From the NCBI GenBank assembly GCA_025266875.1, contig JALLLT010000007.1, forward strand, positions 186,001 through 250,000: a DNA stretch of 64,000 bases. Direction: 5' to 3'. The notes beneath the pieces were generated by a model. That model searched no databases, was not told the origin of the DNA, and was given only the letters and a program-made list of their open reading frames with translations. A program made the position numbers and the translations under genes. This stretch comes from Fennellomyces sp. T-0311 (taxonomy: Eukaryota; Mucoromycota; Mucoromycetes; Mucorales; Lichtheimiaceae). Below are positions 1 through 10,363 of the stretch, piece by piece; position 1 is the stretch's first letter; each line of letters opens with the position of its first letter.

Positions 1-1734
1 GCCACTTTTGACAAAGCGGAAGCCTTACGATTACATCGACGCCGTGCTCATGTCGTTGAAGCGAATGTTACTCTTGGTGAATGTAAGCTACTACAGCTGC
101 TGGTTTTTGTTTTTACTTTTGCCTAGAGATATATTCACAACATTGTTTTAGATAACATTGCCGTTCCATTTTTTTCTGGCTCCTTCACCTGCCCGCTGGT
201 GACTTGCAAGCAATCGTATGCAAACATTGACACGTTCTCCAGGTATATGATGAGGCAGCATCAGGAGGGGGTTTCCGTTCTGGCAACAAAGACAGAACGA
301 TCAGAAAAGCGATCATTTGACGAGGAGATGGAAGATTTCGATTTTGTTCGAGGAATGGAGAGGGCGTTGCGTGGACATCATGACAAAAAAGCGCGACATT
401 TGGTTGCTGATATGGGATGCGAGCCAGTTGCATTTCATCTTCCTCATGAAACTGTCAAGGAAGATTCGTGCTTTGTGGGCCTTTTTGAAACGAACGCTGT
501 GAAGGCCATGGCAAATACTCTTCCGTTCAAGAGTGAGACGCGCCCGCTCAGCCTTGATGCAGTACTTCAGTTGCACAAAGAACAGGCGACTGTGACAACT
601 GTGTCCCCAAGCATTTGGGCAAAGAGACGGTCCATTGCTCTCATTAAAGACATACGTCTTTCAAGCTTACCTGGGCTTATTGGTGACTGTAATTACCACG
701 AGCCAGGTGAAGACTTGATCAAGATGTTGAACTTTGACTTTCGCCTTGCTCCCTCGCTGCTTCATGCCGTGGCCAAGCTCCACACTGGCGCGTTGGTCTA
801 TTCACAAAGAGAAACAGCTCTCTTATTGACCTGTGAGGCTTACAGCCGATCCAAAGCAACCGATGTACACTCAGAGACCTCGATGAAGTCTTTTCCGAAA
901 GACGGAGAGTCCATCTTTGTGGGAATCTGCGAGGAATCCGATGGTGGTGGTGCGAAACAGAAGTTAAAGATAGGTGGTAAGCACATGAACGTGCTTTCAA
1001 CGATGTCAGTAATTATCGGTCATGAGCTTCTGGTCAATATCGGCCCGGAAACAAAAATGGCAGATGCAAACTACACTATTTTCTATCCCGAAGAAAATGT
1101 GAAAGTGTATAAAGCGGCAATGGAGCAAGCCACAAACTACACTGCTACGCCTGACGTAAACGCGATTCGCCAGTTGGTTTCTGGATTCGGTGATCCGAGT
1201 ACGTATAAACCGTACCGCGCTTCATTGGAAAAAATTGGGAATCACGAAACAATGATGCCGGTGACAGTTTTCAACTTGTGTGACTTGCCACACAACGGGA
1301 ACTATGGTGTATCTGACACAGCAGCACCCAAAATTGCCTCACGATTCTTAAACGCGATCGCCACCGCCTACCTATTGAACAAGTACACAGTTCCAAAAGA
1401 GCAATTCAAAGAGATGCTCCAATTTTTCAACGCCAACAAAACACAGGTAAAATGATCGTACGCTGCAATAAAGCTTCATGAACCTTCAAGAGGGCTAATC
1501 ACAGCATTTGAAACACAACAGAAATCGCAGCAGTGGCGCGTATTGTGCACGTTCGTGGACGCACTGGAGGCTGAATTACAAAAAAGTCAAAAAATAGATA
1601 TTTTGTCATTCGGACGGGCTCATGTCACACCTCTGGCAGCAATGATAAACCAAGTGTTATCGGCTGCAAATACGCAAATCAAGGTGAACGTTGCGAAACA
1701 ACTGACCACCGTTTATGGCAATCAAAATAAATAG
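1..1734 (+). CDS. Unrecognised protein with zinc-finger-like N-terminus (5' partial)
   Basis: The gene runs in from the left edge. The exons deduced are 1-82, 152-1446 and 1522 (or 1531)-1734. The first intron (83-151) has GTAAGC at its start and TTTTAG at its end. The second starts GTAAAA at 1447 and can end at either of two in-frame AGs. The join gives a continuous frame of about 500 residues. The first exon carries the run LRLHRRRAH, and just after the first intron comes FTCPLVTC followed by RYMMRQH, both of which look like C2H2 finger remnants. The rest is not a family I recognise. A KTER..KR basic patch follows the finger. The gene sits directly before a tandem repeat and a dead transposase, so it may itself be transposon cargo, but I see no transposase motif in it. 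The frame is intact, so the gene may be live. Function unknown. Confidence 0.6.
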
Positions 1735-1794
1735 TACATTTATCACCTTTTCATCTGCAATAAAGCTTTCAGAGCATCGTCACACACTTTCTGC

Positions 1795-1896
1795 TTACGT
1801 CATATAGGGCGTTGCACCGCCTCTCTGCTTAAATCATAGCGGGCGTTGCACCGCCTCTCACCTTAAATCATAGAGGGCGTTGCACCGACTTTCAGC
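1795..1896. repeat. Tandem repeat, 3 x 34 bp
   Basis: Three head-to-tail units start at 1795, 1829 and 1863. Each carries the core GGGCGTTGCACCG followed by a pyrimidine-rich CTCTC-like tail, and units 2 and 3 both open with TTAAATCATAG. The unit length is exactly 34 bp with only a few substitutions. The array lies between the end of the unrecognised gene and the start of the transposase relic. Confidence 0.9.
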
Positions 1897-1974
1897 ATAC
1901 AGGATTTTGCCACCCGGAGTGGCATAAATTTTCGCCTCATTTACACACCGCAAGGCCTGCCGCAGGACTCCACA

Positions 1975-4713
1975 TCGGAGTTACTTAGTTTGGATCTTCT
2001 TAAGGTCATTGAAGACTTTAATATACCACGTTCAGCGTACGAACGTTTGGTAAAATTCGTTAATCGGGTTATAACGTTACGCGGAGGTTTCGGTAAGTAC
2101 ATATATTTATATCTATGTTAAGTGAGTATTTTCTGATTATATTACCGCTTAGATATAACCAACCCATACCAAGAATTCATCACTCTCCTTTCACCATACC
2201 TGACAGAGAACCTTCTCACATCACTGTACCCGGTAGCCAAGCAATAATATGGTATTTGCAGTAATGGATGTCATCTCTTCCTAGACGATGATGAAGCCAG
2301 TAACTGTCCCAATCCGAAATGTCAAAAGCAAGATACCGCGATGCAGTTCAAAAGAAGGCGTACTCTACTATGCAATATCTACCTCTTTCGGACCAGCTTG
2401 CGTCATTGATTTCAAACGAACCGACGAGAAAAAAGCTACAATCGCCAAAAAATATGCGGCACACCGGTGTAATCAGTGACATATTTGATGGCAAGGCTTT
2501 GAATTGCGCGCAAGAATAGGGGCCTCATGATATTGGCCTGATTCTATATGTCGACGGCTTTCAACCTTTTATTCACAGCACTGTATCGATGACTATTGTG
2601 CATTTGGTCGTTTTAAACTTCGATCCACATCAACGGTAATTAGCGCCTACAATGAGTGCTTTTGTTGCTTTACATTAAATCCAAAACTAGTACTTTTATT
2701 AGTTATCGTGATCAAAATATGATCCAGGTATGTATTATTCCAACAACATCCAAGGGTGGCAACTTGGACTCTTTCCTTGCACCTTTATTGAACGAACGTC
2801 GGGTTTTGGAAACGGTTGGAATGGATGTCCTATGTGATGATGATGAAGTAAGAGATATAAAGCACACTTGATCCTGGCTACTGGCGACATACCTGGAACT
2901 GCTTCACTTGCACATCATAGCGGTCATCAGTCTACCTTCGGTTGCCGAATTTGCTTAATAGAATCCGTTCGATCAGAAAGTGCCAATTTTCTTGATCGCC
3001 GAAAGACTGGAAAAAGCAATGGAAATGCTCGCCCAGGATATGGCCGTTATTTCCCCGGACATATAGATCTCGACCCTCTACGAACCCAAGAAAACTACAA
3101 GTACGGTGATATAGTAAGTCTCTAAAAAGGTCAATTGTATGTGTTATTTGTGCCAAGGCATTTAATATATTATACTTCACACGTAGGCTCATAACATTAA
3201 ATCACTGTCTCCATTGGCTCGTCTTGACTCTTTCCAAGGACCATTCTCATTTGGCCTCGATGAAATGCATATCTTTGGGTGTAATGTGGGACCTCAAGTG
3301 TGGGCGATGATCAGTAATCCTATCTTAAACACGCCATATTTAATGTCCAAATCGCAACAAGCTTCCGCCAGCAAGACAATCAAGAAATCAATGTTATCAT
3401 GGCCGGCAACGTTTGATGGAAGGATCACAGGTGAGTGCTCATTCCATGCTTATAGTAAGAGAAGAAGTCGCGTCTCTGTATTTATAATAGTTACTGTTAG
3501 ATGTCCTGACCCAAACGCGAGTTACACGTGCGGTGGACTATATTGACTTGCTTATATACGTTGTACCTACCATAGTCACTGATCAACTTGAGCGACATGA
3601 TCATAGCTGTAATGACACAGCGATTCAAGCTTGCCAAGGCGTCTGTACTTTCGCTTTCGTGGAAGCAAACAAGCGACACAATAGATCAAATTACCGCGTA
3701 TGAAGAATTTTCAGTATCATTAAATTGAACACCTATATGTACTTACAAACGATTAATAGGTGTGTAAAGAGATGGCATGAATTCGCACGTGTGAACCTTC
3801 CTGTGCACCAGTATACCGTCAACCAGCATTACCTCCGACATATTCCGGAGATAATTCGTCAATGTGGTCCTTTGTGTGGATATGGAACAAGATGCATGGA
3901 AAGAGCTGATGGTGCTTTTGATCGCAAGATGAAATCTACTCAAGCTCCAGGTGTCAATGCTGGGAATAAGCTAATTGCAGTAGCAGCACAGCGGTACCTG
4001 GATAGAGTTGATGACAAGTCAGCACGGTGCCCGAAATCTTCAAAATGAAATGTTACAGTACACCTTGTTGACACCTATTCAGGCGCACCGGAAATTTGGG
4101 GGCCGCATTTATCGTCAATGTCAATCCATGACTATCCAGAAATTAACCTTATGTATTACCTCATAAGGTTTTGGGGACGCGTACGACATCTGTCACCTGC
4201 CAATGTACCTAAACTTTGCAATGATATCACAGTTGGAAGAAGACTTTATCTTCGGGATGCAACTTACGACTGCTGCTTACCACTTTGTACTAAAAAACAT
4301 GGAACGTATGTGAAGCTCACGTTGCCTGTCGACAAATATGCACATTTCGCCAATGTAACTGGAAAGGATGTAAAAAAAACTTTCTTTGGAGAAATTATAC
4401 TCATTTTCTCTCACAAATATGCTGGTAAGAAGCACGGGCCTCACAATCTGGTATAAGCTCACTGTGTACCGTAGCTGATGAAAGAATTCTATGCCTGGTG
4501 CGCATTGCGACTAAAACAGAACTATCCGATTGTGGTTACCCGCGTGATAATGGCGCGTTTGGATCTGAAGGTCGTTTGTACGTTTGCGATGCTAATTGTA
4601 TCGATTGTGCCGTAGGAGTCTTAGAATCACCAACTGTACAAAATCGGTTCTACTACGTGTACGAAAACATGCTGCAAAATAGCATAGATTTAGGAGTAAC
4701 CACAGGAAGTTGA
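1975..4713 (+). pseudogene. Decayed Tnp2-type (CACTA-like) DNA transposase
   Basis: Successive short frames on the plus strand match the layout of fungal Tnp2-family transposases. In order: DLLKVIEDFNIP (around 2000), CSNGCHLFLDDDE (around 2250), LPLSDQLASLI (around 2385), PHDIGLILYVDGFQPF (around 2523), LATGDIPGTASLAHHSG with FGCRICL (around 2870), SFGLDEMHIFG (around 3250) and RHIPEIIRQCGPL (around 3835). Some breaks look like introns, for example GTAAGT near 2094 to TTAG near 2153. Others are true lesions: an in-frame TAA just before the CSNGC segment (around 2246) and a frame change near 2325. The element is therefore dead as it stands. C-terminal pieces reach about 4713. I could not define terminal inverted repeats or a target-site duplication. 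The family assignment comes from motif order and is fairly secure; exact exon borders are not. Confidence 0.75.
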
Positions 4714-5241
4714 AAGATTAAACGCCATTATATTAGATCGGTTGCTACCCGTATTCCTCCGTTTTGCTCCGTAAAGTGGGCCGGTATTTACGTAGAAGAA
4801 CCATGAATCACTGAGAACATGGAAAAACCTTAGTATTACCGAAAATTCTAGTAAAACTACGTATATTTTAGGTACTTCTCCGTGAAGCCTGCTTCGAACG
4901 GAGGATAACCAGGGCTTACTGTGTAATCAGCACACTTTACTGGATTTCACCAGGGAAGACAGCGGTGAACCGGAAAATTTTCCCACTGTGCGGAGACGGA
5001 AGGTAAGTAGCACATATTAGTTATAGAAGGTAAGCACTTTATATTTTTTTGTTTTTTAGAGAACATTTTATGGATATGGATGAAACGCGTAGCTACGTCG
5101 CCAGAGATAGAAAGGAGGTTTTGAATTTTTAATCTTTATGAAGATATTTTTTCATATCTATCACAGTGATGGCGTAGACCACCACTTCAAAGCAGCAGGA
5201 TCTATAGTCCTAGCTCTACAAACTTGCATTCCTGTTATGTG
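4714..5241. other. Non-coding tail after the transposase relic
   Basis: No convincing gene is present. A few degenerate coding-like stretches continue from the transposase relic to about 5010, with a GTAAGT-like donor at 5003. The remainder is AT-rich and separates the mobile DNA from the gene-dense block. Confidence 0.4.
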
Positions 5242-5640
5242 TTAGCGATGTTTGTGATGATGGTGACTGGGAACTGTAACATCATCTTTATGGGTCACGA
5301 TATCGTCTTGTCGGACAACTGGGATATCGGTCCGCTTCGAACGCGGACTCACTGAATAGCTAAACTCGCCATTGGTACATTGTATATATTCCGGAAGCGT
5401 AACGCAGCAGCGACTGGATGGATAAAACACCTGTGTTGGGGTACATTCGTAATACACACATCCATGCGAATCACAGTAGTAAGACTTGGTGCAGGAACCA
5501 GATACAGGGGCGTAGGAGGGATGGCCAGGTTCAAGAGGCGAGCAGGTATCTAACGGGATCACTCCACCTTGACGCTCGTGAACAGGAGCTGCTGATGCAA
5601 CCGAGAGAAGCAGAGCAGTGGTAAATGTAGATAATATCAT
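5242..5640 (-). CDS. Small secreted cysteine-rich protein
   Basis: This is a single-exon gene for 132 residues. The N-terminus has a hydrophobic run (residues 3-18, TALLLSVASAAP) with a small-residue cleavage site near Ala18, so the protein should be secreted. The mature part has eight cysteines at about residues 33, 50, 56, 61, 66, 78, 79 and 88, probably forming four disulphides. A dibasic SKR near residue 101 could be a Kex2-type site, and the tail is His-rich (HHHHKH). A TATAAA lies on the minus strand at 5692-5697, about 50 bp upstream of the ATG, which supports real transcription. I do not recognise the cysteine spacing. Effector, wall-binding or structural roles are all possible. Confidence 0.75.
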   Translation of the reverse strand: MILSTFTTALLLSVASAAPVHERQGGVIPLDTCSPLEPGHPSYAPVSGSCTKSYYCDSHGCVYYECTPTQVFYPSSRCCVTLPEYIQCTNGEFSYSVSPRSKRTDIPVVRQDDIVTHKDDVTVPSHHHHKHR

Positions 5641-5691
5641 AGTTGTTAACTGCCTAGTTTTTTCACTTTAACCTAGTATTTTTCTCGTTCT

Positions 5692-5697
5692 TTTATA
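5692..5697 (-). promoter_or_regulatory. TATA box of the secreted-protein gene
   Basis: The minus strand reads TATAAA here, about 50 bp upstream of the ATG at 5640, a usual distance for a short-leader fungal gene. Confidence 0.5.
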
Positions 5698-5749
5698 TTT
5701 ACAAGATCGGCTCTATTTGTACTAACAACATATTGTCCGTTCTCTCTTT

Positions 5750-7838
5750 CTACTTTAATCGTGGAAATAACACCGGCTCTCTATTCTCTCCTAATGGACG
5801 CTCCGGCAGCTGAACTTGTGCGTCGCTCAACGATCGTTTGTTGTTTGGGACACCGAGACGTGTCAACAAAGTATCCATCTTGGATGGCAATACTGGCTGC
5901 AATAGGATACCAGCCACCCGGCAAGATTCAATAGCGTAGTATAACACCGCATTCAATCTATCCTTCTGTGATGGGTCCTTTGATAACTCCCATGGCTTGT
6001 TGTCGTGAAAGTGCTTGTTGGCCTTGATAAACAAAAGAGTGTTGAGCGGTAAGGAGCAAAAATGCTCAAACCTTTTTCTTACCTCTGACAACATATCGAA
6101 CACTGCCGATAAACCTTTACCAAATTCACGTGTTTCGAAGGACTCGTCAAAGAAGGCTAGACTAGAAATGAGTAAAAAAGTAATATTAACAAATCAGGTT
6201 CTTACCTGGCAATGCGGCTAACTTTGCGTGCAGGGTCTCGTCGCGTGCATCGAGGTGCTGGGGCATGCCAGGGGCGACACCGTTGGGATTTATTGCGGCT
6301 CCGGTGCTTCTGGAAAGCAAATTACCCAACTGGCCGGCCAATTCCTTGTATCGTTTAACAATATTGGTTTCAGAATAATCTTGTTTATGTCAGTACACAT
6401 ATATAAACAAACATGGCAGAAATGTTTTGCATTCTTTTTCTCACCTCCATCATCGGCAAATCCGCCATCGCGAACTAAATAGAAACGCACCGGATCGACG
6501 CCATATGTTTCCATCACCTCAAAGGGATCTGCAACATTTCCCCGACTCTTTGACATTTTTTGATTATTCATTGTCCAATGCGCATGGGCCAGGATCTGTT
6601 TCGGTAACGGGAGCTTGGCAGCCATCAGGAATGCAGGCCAGTAGATGGCGTGGAATCGGACAATATCTTTTCCCACCACATGTACACTTGCAGGCCATGC
6701 TTTTCTTGGTACATCCTCGGTCCATGGATAGTTATCCACTGTCATGTAGTTTGTGAGCGCATCCAACCATACATAAATGGTGTGACTAGGGTCATTGGGG
6801 ACCGGGATGCCCCAGTCAAGTCTCGATCGTAGACGAGAGACCGAAAGATCCGAAAGACCAGCTTTGATCCATGAAGTCACCTCGTTGCGTCGATTGCTAG
6901 GTACAATTGCTGTGCTTTTATGTTATGTGCTATGACTTTTTCGTTATCCATCGCTCGTACCTGTGGGATTATCATTGATCCATTTTAATAACGGTTCCCC
7001 AAACGCTGACAGTTTAAACTTGTAGTTTTCTTCCTCTGTCCATTCCACCCGTTGCCCCGATTCAATCGCAACCTGCGTTTATCACATAAGCGGTGTTTCC
7101 AAAGCTAAACAGGGCAAAGAACATACCATGATCTTTTCGCCGGTTTTTTCATCAATAGCCTCCTGCACTTGGTTGGACGCATAAAACGCCTCATCCGATA
7201 CCGCATACCAGCCTTCATGCTTTCCTTTGTAGATGTATCCGTTTTTTTCCAATTCCGTCTACCATGTATGCAGATAGGTTAGCCATTCATTTCATCGAAA
7301 TTACAGCAACACAACAAATAACTTACCCAGAGTTCAGCCACAGCTTTAGCGTGTCGCGGTTCGGTAGTTCGAATGAATGTTGTGTAGCTTATATTTGCAG
7401 CATCGGCCAACTTTCTAAAGCTTTCCGAGACCCGATTGCAGAACTCGATGGGGGTTGCGTTGTTTTTGGCAGCGGCTTGCTGGATCTAATAAGGTTTTTT
7501 TTTTTGTTGTCAGATAAGGTAGTTGTAACTAGGTTACCATTTTTCATACTTTCAAACCATGTTCGTCTGTACCGGTGCACAAATATGCATCGGCACCCTT
7601 GAGTGCATAATATCTCTTCAGCGTATCTGCAATGACACTGGAATACAGGTGCCCGATATGCGGAACTGGCCAGAAGTTTAGAGCTGCTATCTTTTGAAGG
7701 GGTTTGCTTTTTTAGTTAGGTACCGGCATTAACATAGTAGATTGGCGTGGTGATATAGGCGGTGGAATGGTGCATGCGCCGGTGCACATTGAGGCGGCGT
7801 GGTAGTACGGTTGTTAGGATCCGCGATCGAGGTGTCAT
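5750..7838 (-). CDS. MSM1: Methionyl-tRNA synthetase, probably mitochondrial
   Basis: The enzyme charges tRNA-Met with methionine. Nine exons join in phase: 7838-7724, 7665-7550, 7485-7327, 7258-7127, 7072-6961, 6909-6445, 6379-6206, 6156-6083 and 6022-5750, giving 539 residues. The class I HIGH motif is visible as PHIGHLYS just after the first intron, followed by GTDEHGLK. The KMSKS loop is KMSKSRGN, after which comes the MetRS-type [10 protein letters not shown]. The C-terminal helical anticodon-binding region includes [15 protein letters not shown]. The basic, acid-poor leader ([15 protein letters not shown]) suits mitochondrial import, and the length matches yeast Msm1 rather than the longer cytosolic enzyme. 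All eight introns are 46-103 bp with GT-AG ends. It is divergent from the RasGEF-like gene across 184 bp. Confidence 0.92.
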
Positions 7839-8022
7839 TTTGTGACAAGGGGTGGAGGAGAACCGGGCTAAGGCTTAAAAAAACTCGTGTGTCGCTCCAT
7901 TTTACTTTTGTCTTTCCGTCTGTGCATATTTAGGCTCTCTTTTTTTTTCTTTTTCTTTCTGTCTCTTTTTCCCTTCCCCTTTTCCCTCGCGAGCCCTCAG
8001 CTAACGACTCTATATATTAAAC
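7839..8022. promoter_or_regulatory. Shared divergent promoter, MetRS / RasGEF-like
   Basis: These 184 bp separate the two start codons. The half nearest the RasGEF-like gene is a strong pyrimidine tract on the plus strand (about 7930-7990), typical of fungal core promoters. No clear TATA box serves either gene. Confidence 0.5.
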
Positions 8023-10146
8023 ATGGCCACTGCCACCGGTGGTCTTCCTCTCGTGCCGCTATCCCCGCTCGCCAAGTCGACATTGTTGTGCCAAAATGCA
8101 TACGCCCAAGCTACCGAGAAGCTTTCGGAGGCAAAGCAAACGAGTCCATCGGTGTCGGTGGGCACACTGAGACGGCTCATTGAAGATCAAAAAGTCGAGC
8201 GACGACGCCTGGACACATTTGAGCAGCAAATGGAAGCCGTCGAGGCCGCCACAGCATTCAACTGGGACCCGGACGTTCTGGCTCGCCAAATTGCTGCGAT
8301 TGACGCTGAACTCTACAGCAATGTCGTGCTAAAAAAGAAATGGCTGTGCCAACTGGACAAAAAGCAAACCAAGCTGTGCCATCTCGTCGATTTCCATCGT
8401 TACTTGACCCATAGCTTTGCGCATCAGCTTATCTTCTGGTCGGAGCTGGCGCATAACAATTCGAGCCAAGTGGTGGTGGTGCCGCCCATCCATCCCAAGG
8501 ACAACCTGGTTACACATTTGGTCCGTGTTGCCTACCTACTTGTCCATGTGTATCGCGACATGAACGGCTTTGCAGCGATAATGCGGGCCTTGATGCTGCC
8601 CGAAGTCAGACGTTTGCGCAAAGTTTGGCAAACTTGCCCCACCAGAACGCGTGAATTGTACCGCGAGCTCGCACAAATCATGTCTCCGTCTAAAAATCAT
8701 CAGGCCTACCACGATCTTTTACGCCGCAAACTTGAGTTGTTCCACGCACATGCTTCGACTGGCTCCACCATTGCTGTTCCCTGGATCCAGCCCCATTTGA
8801 GCGCAATCCAATCGATCATCAAAGAATACGCCGCCGATGACGACCATCGTGCCCGGATTGGTGAAATCGTCTTGTCATCACCAGGTGCTAGAAAACTTTC
8901 GGTTGTTGCCGCCCTTCTCGAACTCTGCAAGGTCAACACTACTTCAGAGTCAGCAGATCTCGAAGAACTATCAACCAAAAACTCAAGACGCATGTCCTTC
9001 AAACCTATCCATCTCGATGGCCTTCGATCCACAGTCATCCCGCCGCATGATTTGAATGGCCTGTTGCCCGGTGATGTGGTCGCGCATCATTGGTTGGTTT
9101 CGCGTGTTTATTTGACCAAAGACCAGTTGATCAACGAGAGCATTGAAGTCGAGCCACTACAACCAGGCGAGTCGTTGGCCCGCGATACCGAGGTAGAAGA
9201 AGAGGAATTGTTGGAAAGAGACATGGCCGATACCGATGCTGTGTTGGGTGCATTGCCTTCCAGCTCTCGACGTGCGTCGTTAACACTGGATGATGATGAT
9301 GACAACGACGATACCAGTAGCCATGGTGATGAGCCAGTTGCTGTGGAAACGCCGTTACCCCCGTCACAACCTGTTGTTATGGAAGAACCCGCGCCTGCAC
9401 CTGAAAGGAAAGGGGAACCTGTGGCCAAACCGATCGAGGAAAATCTTCACAACGTATGGTCTTTGGAAGAAGCCAAACCCGTAGAGGATCAAAAGCCACG
9501 TCTTCGTGAAATAAGTGTAACCAATCAATCGACGCAATCCGAGTCGACGCATCAGGAATCGGCAGCGAGCAAGCAGACCAAAAAGTCACGATTGTCGCCA
9601 ACAGCACCCGAGTTTGTTCCTTCACGTAAACTTTCGGTCAGTGCTCCGACCGCTGATGCACCTTCATCAGTTGTGGTGTCACCTGCTTCTTCGGTCCATC
9701 CTGGAGCCATCGCTGAAGAGGAGGATGATGACCCGGAAGATGAAGAATGGCGCGGTTACTCCTACTATGACAAGAAGGGCGGCGATACAGAGTCAGAGAC
9801 ATGGAAAGGATACCCCAGCCCCCCGATGGAAGCCAGTAACGCTGGCAAGGAAAGCGATCGACGAATGTCTTCGTCGCCTTCTGAAAGTTCCGAAGAATGG
9901 AAAGGATATCAGGCATCCAAGATGGAAGCGGCATGGCAGAGGGATATTGATCTTCAGGTACAGCAACGGGATTGGCAAGGGTATACGTTGGAAACACTCA
10001 ACGAGGATGAGCTGGATTCAAGTACGATGATGGACGGTGAATTCGAAAAATCTAGGCAAGCGCGACGTCAAGATGACCCACTCGAATCGTTCCGTCGACA
10101 TGCAGAAAGCAACACCACTCGATGGACCCCCAAGCTGCATTCATGA
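8023..10146 (+). CDS. RasGEF (CDC25-homology)-like protein with WxGY repeats
   Basis: This is a single-exon gene for 707 residues. Residues of about 80-270 resemble the catalytic CDC25-homology domain of Ras guanine-nucleotide exchange factors. The evidence is YRDMNGFAAIMRALMLPEV, LRKVW, ELAQIMSPSKNHQAYHDLL and VPWIQPHLSAIQSIIKEY, in the family order of NxxAxxxIxxxL, SPSKNYxxYRxLL and PxxPxLGPYL. The region upstream is short and I see no REM domain. Residues 380-570 are acidic and low in complexity (DDDDDNDD, EEDDDPEDEE). The C-terminus has four W-x-G-Y motifs at residues 576, 594, 626 and 651. It probably acts on a Ras/Rap/Ral-type GTPase, or is a non-catalytic relative. The start is the first ATG after the CT-rich tract. 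Confidence 0.75.
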   Translation: MATATGGLPLVPLSPLAKSTLLCQNAYAQATEKLSEAKQTSPSVSVGTLRRLIEDQKVERRRLDTFEQQMEAVEAATAFNWDPDVLARQIAAIDAELYSNVVLKKKWLCQLDKKQTKLCHLVDFHRYLTHSFAHQLIFWSELAHNNSSQVVVVPPIHPKDNLVTHLVRVAYLLVHVYRDMNGFAAIMRALMLPEVRRLRKVWQTCPTRTRELYRELAQIMSPSKNHQAYHDLLRRKLELFHAHASTGSTIAVPWIQPHLSAIQSIIKEYAADDDHRARIGEIVLSSPGARKLSVVAALLELCKVNTTSESADLEELSTKNSRRMSFKPIHLDGLRSTVIPPHDLNGLLPGDVVAHHWLVSRVYLTKDQLINESIEVEPLQPGESLARDTEVEEEELLERDMADTDAVLGALPSSSRRASLTLDDDDDNDDTSSHGDEPVAVETPLPPSQPVVMEEPAPAPERKGEPVAKPIEENLHNVWSLEEAKPVEDQKPRLREISVTNQSTQSESTHQESAASKQTKKSRLSPTAPEFVPSRKLSVSAPTADAPSSVVVSPASSVHPGAIAEEEDDDPEDEEWRGYSYYDKKGGDTESETWKGYPSPPMEASNAGKESDRRMSSSPSESSEEWKGYQASKMEAAWQRDIDLQVQQRDWQGYTLETLNEDELDSSTMMDGEFEKSRQARRQDDPLESFRRHAESNTTRWTPKLHS

Positions 10147-10363
10147 ACGTAAACATATATTTAAAAGAAATATCTATCCCAATTATATAACCTTATACCC
10201 CCTTCCTTCCCTTTTGTCGTGTATGTTTTTTTGTGTCCAATACGTGTGCTCCAAACACCACGTATCTTCCCAATTCACGATTTTGAAAACGTCCCTGGCC
10301 CCAATTCCTAGTCTGCCCAAATATATTATATTATTTTTCATCATCTTCATCATTGACTATAAC
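10147..10363. terminator. Convergent 3' intergenic region
   Basis: These 217 bp lie between two convergent genes. They are AT-rich, with ATATATTATATT-like sequence near 10320 and several A/T runs that could serve as cleavage and polyadenylation signals for both genes. I can point to no specific signal. Confidence 0.35.
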
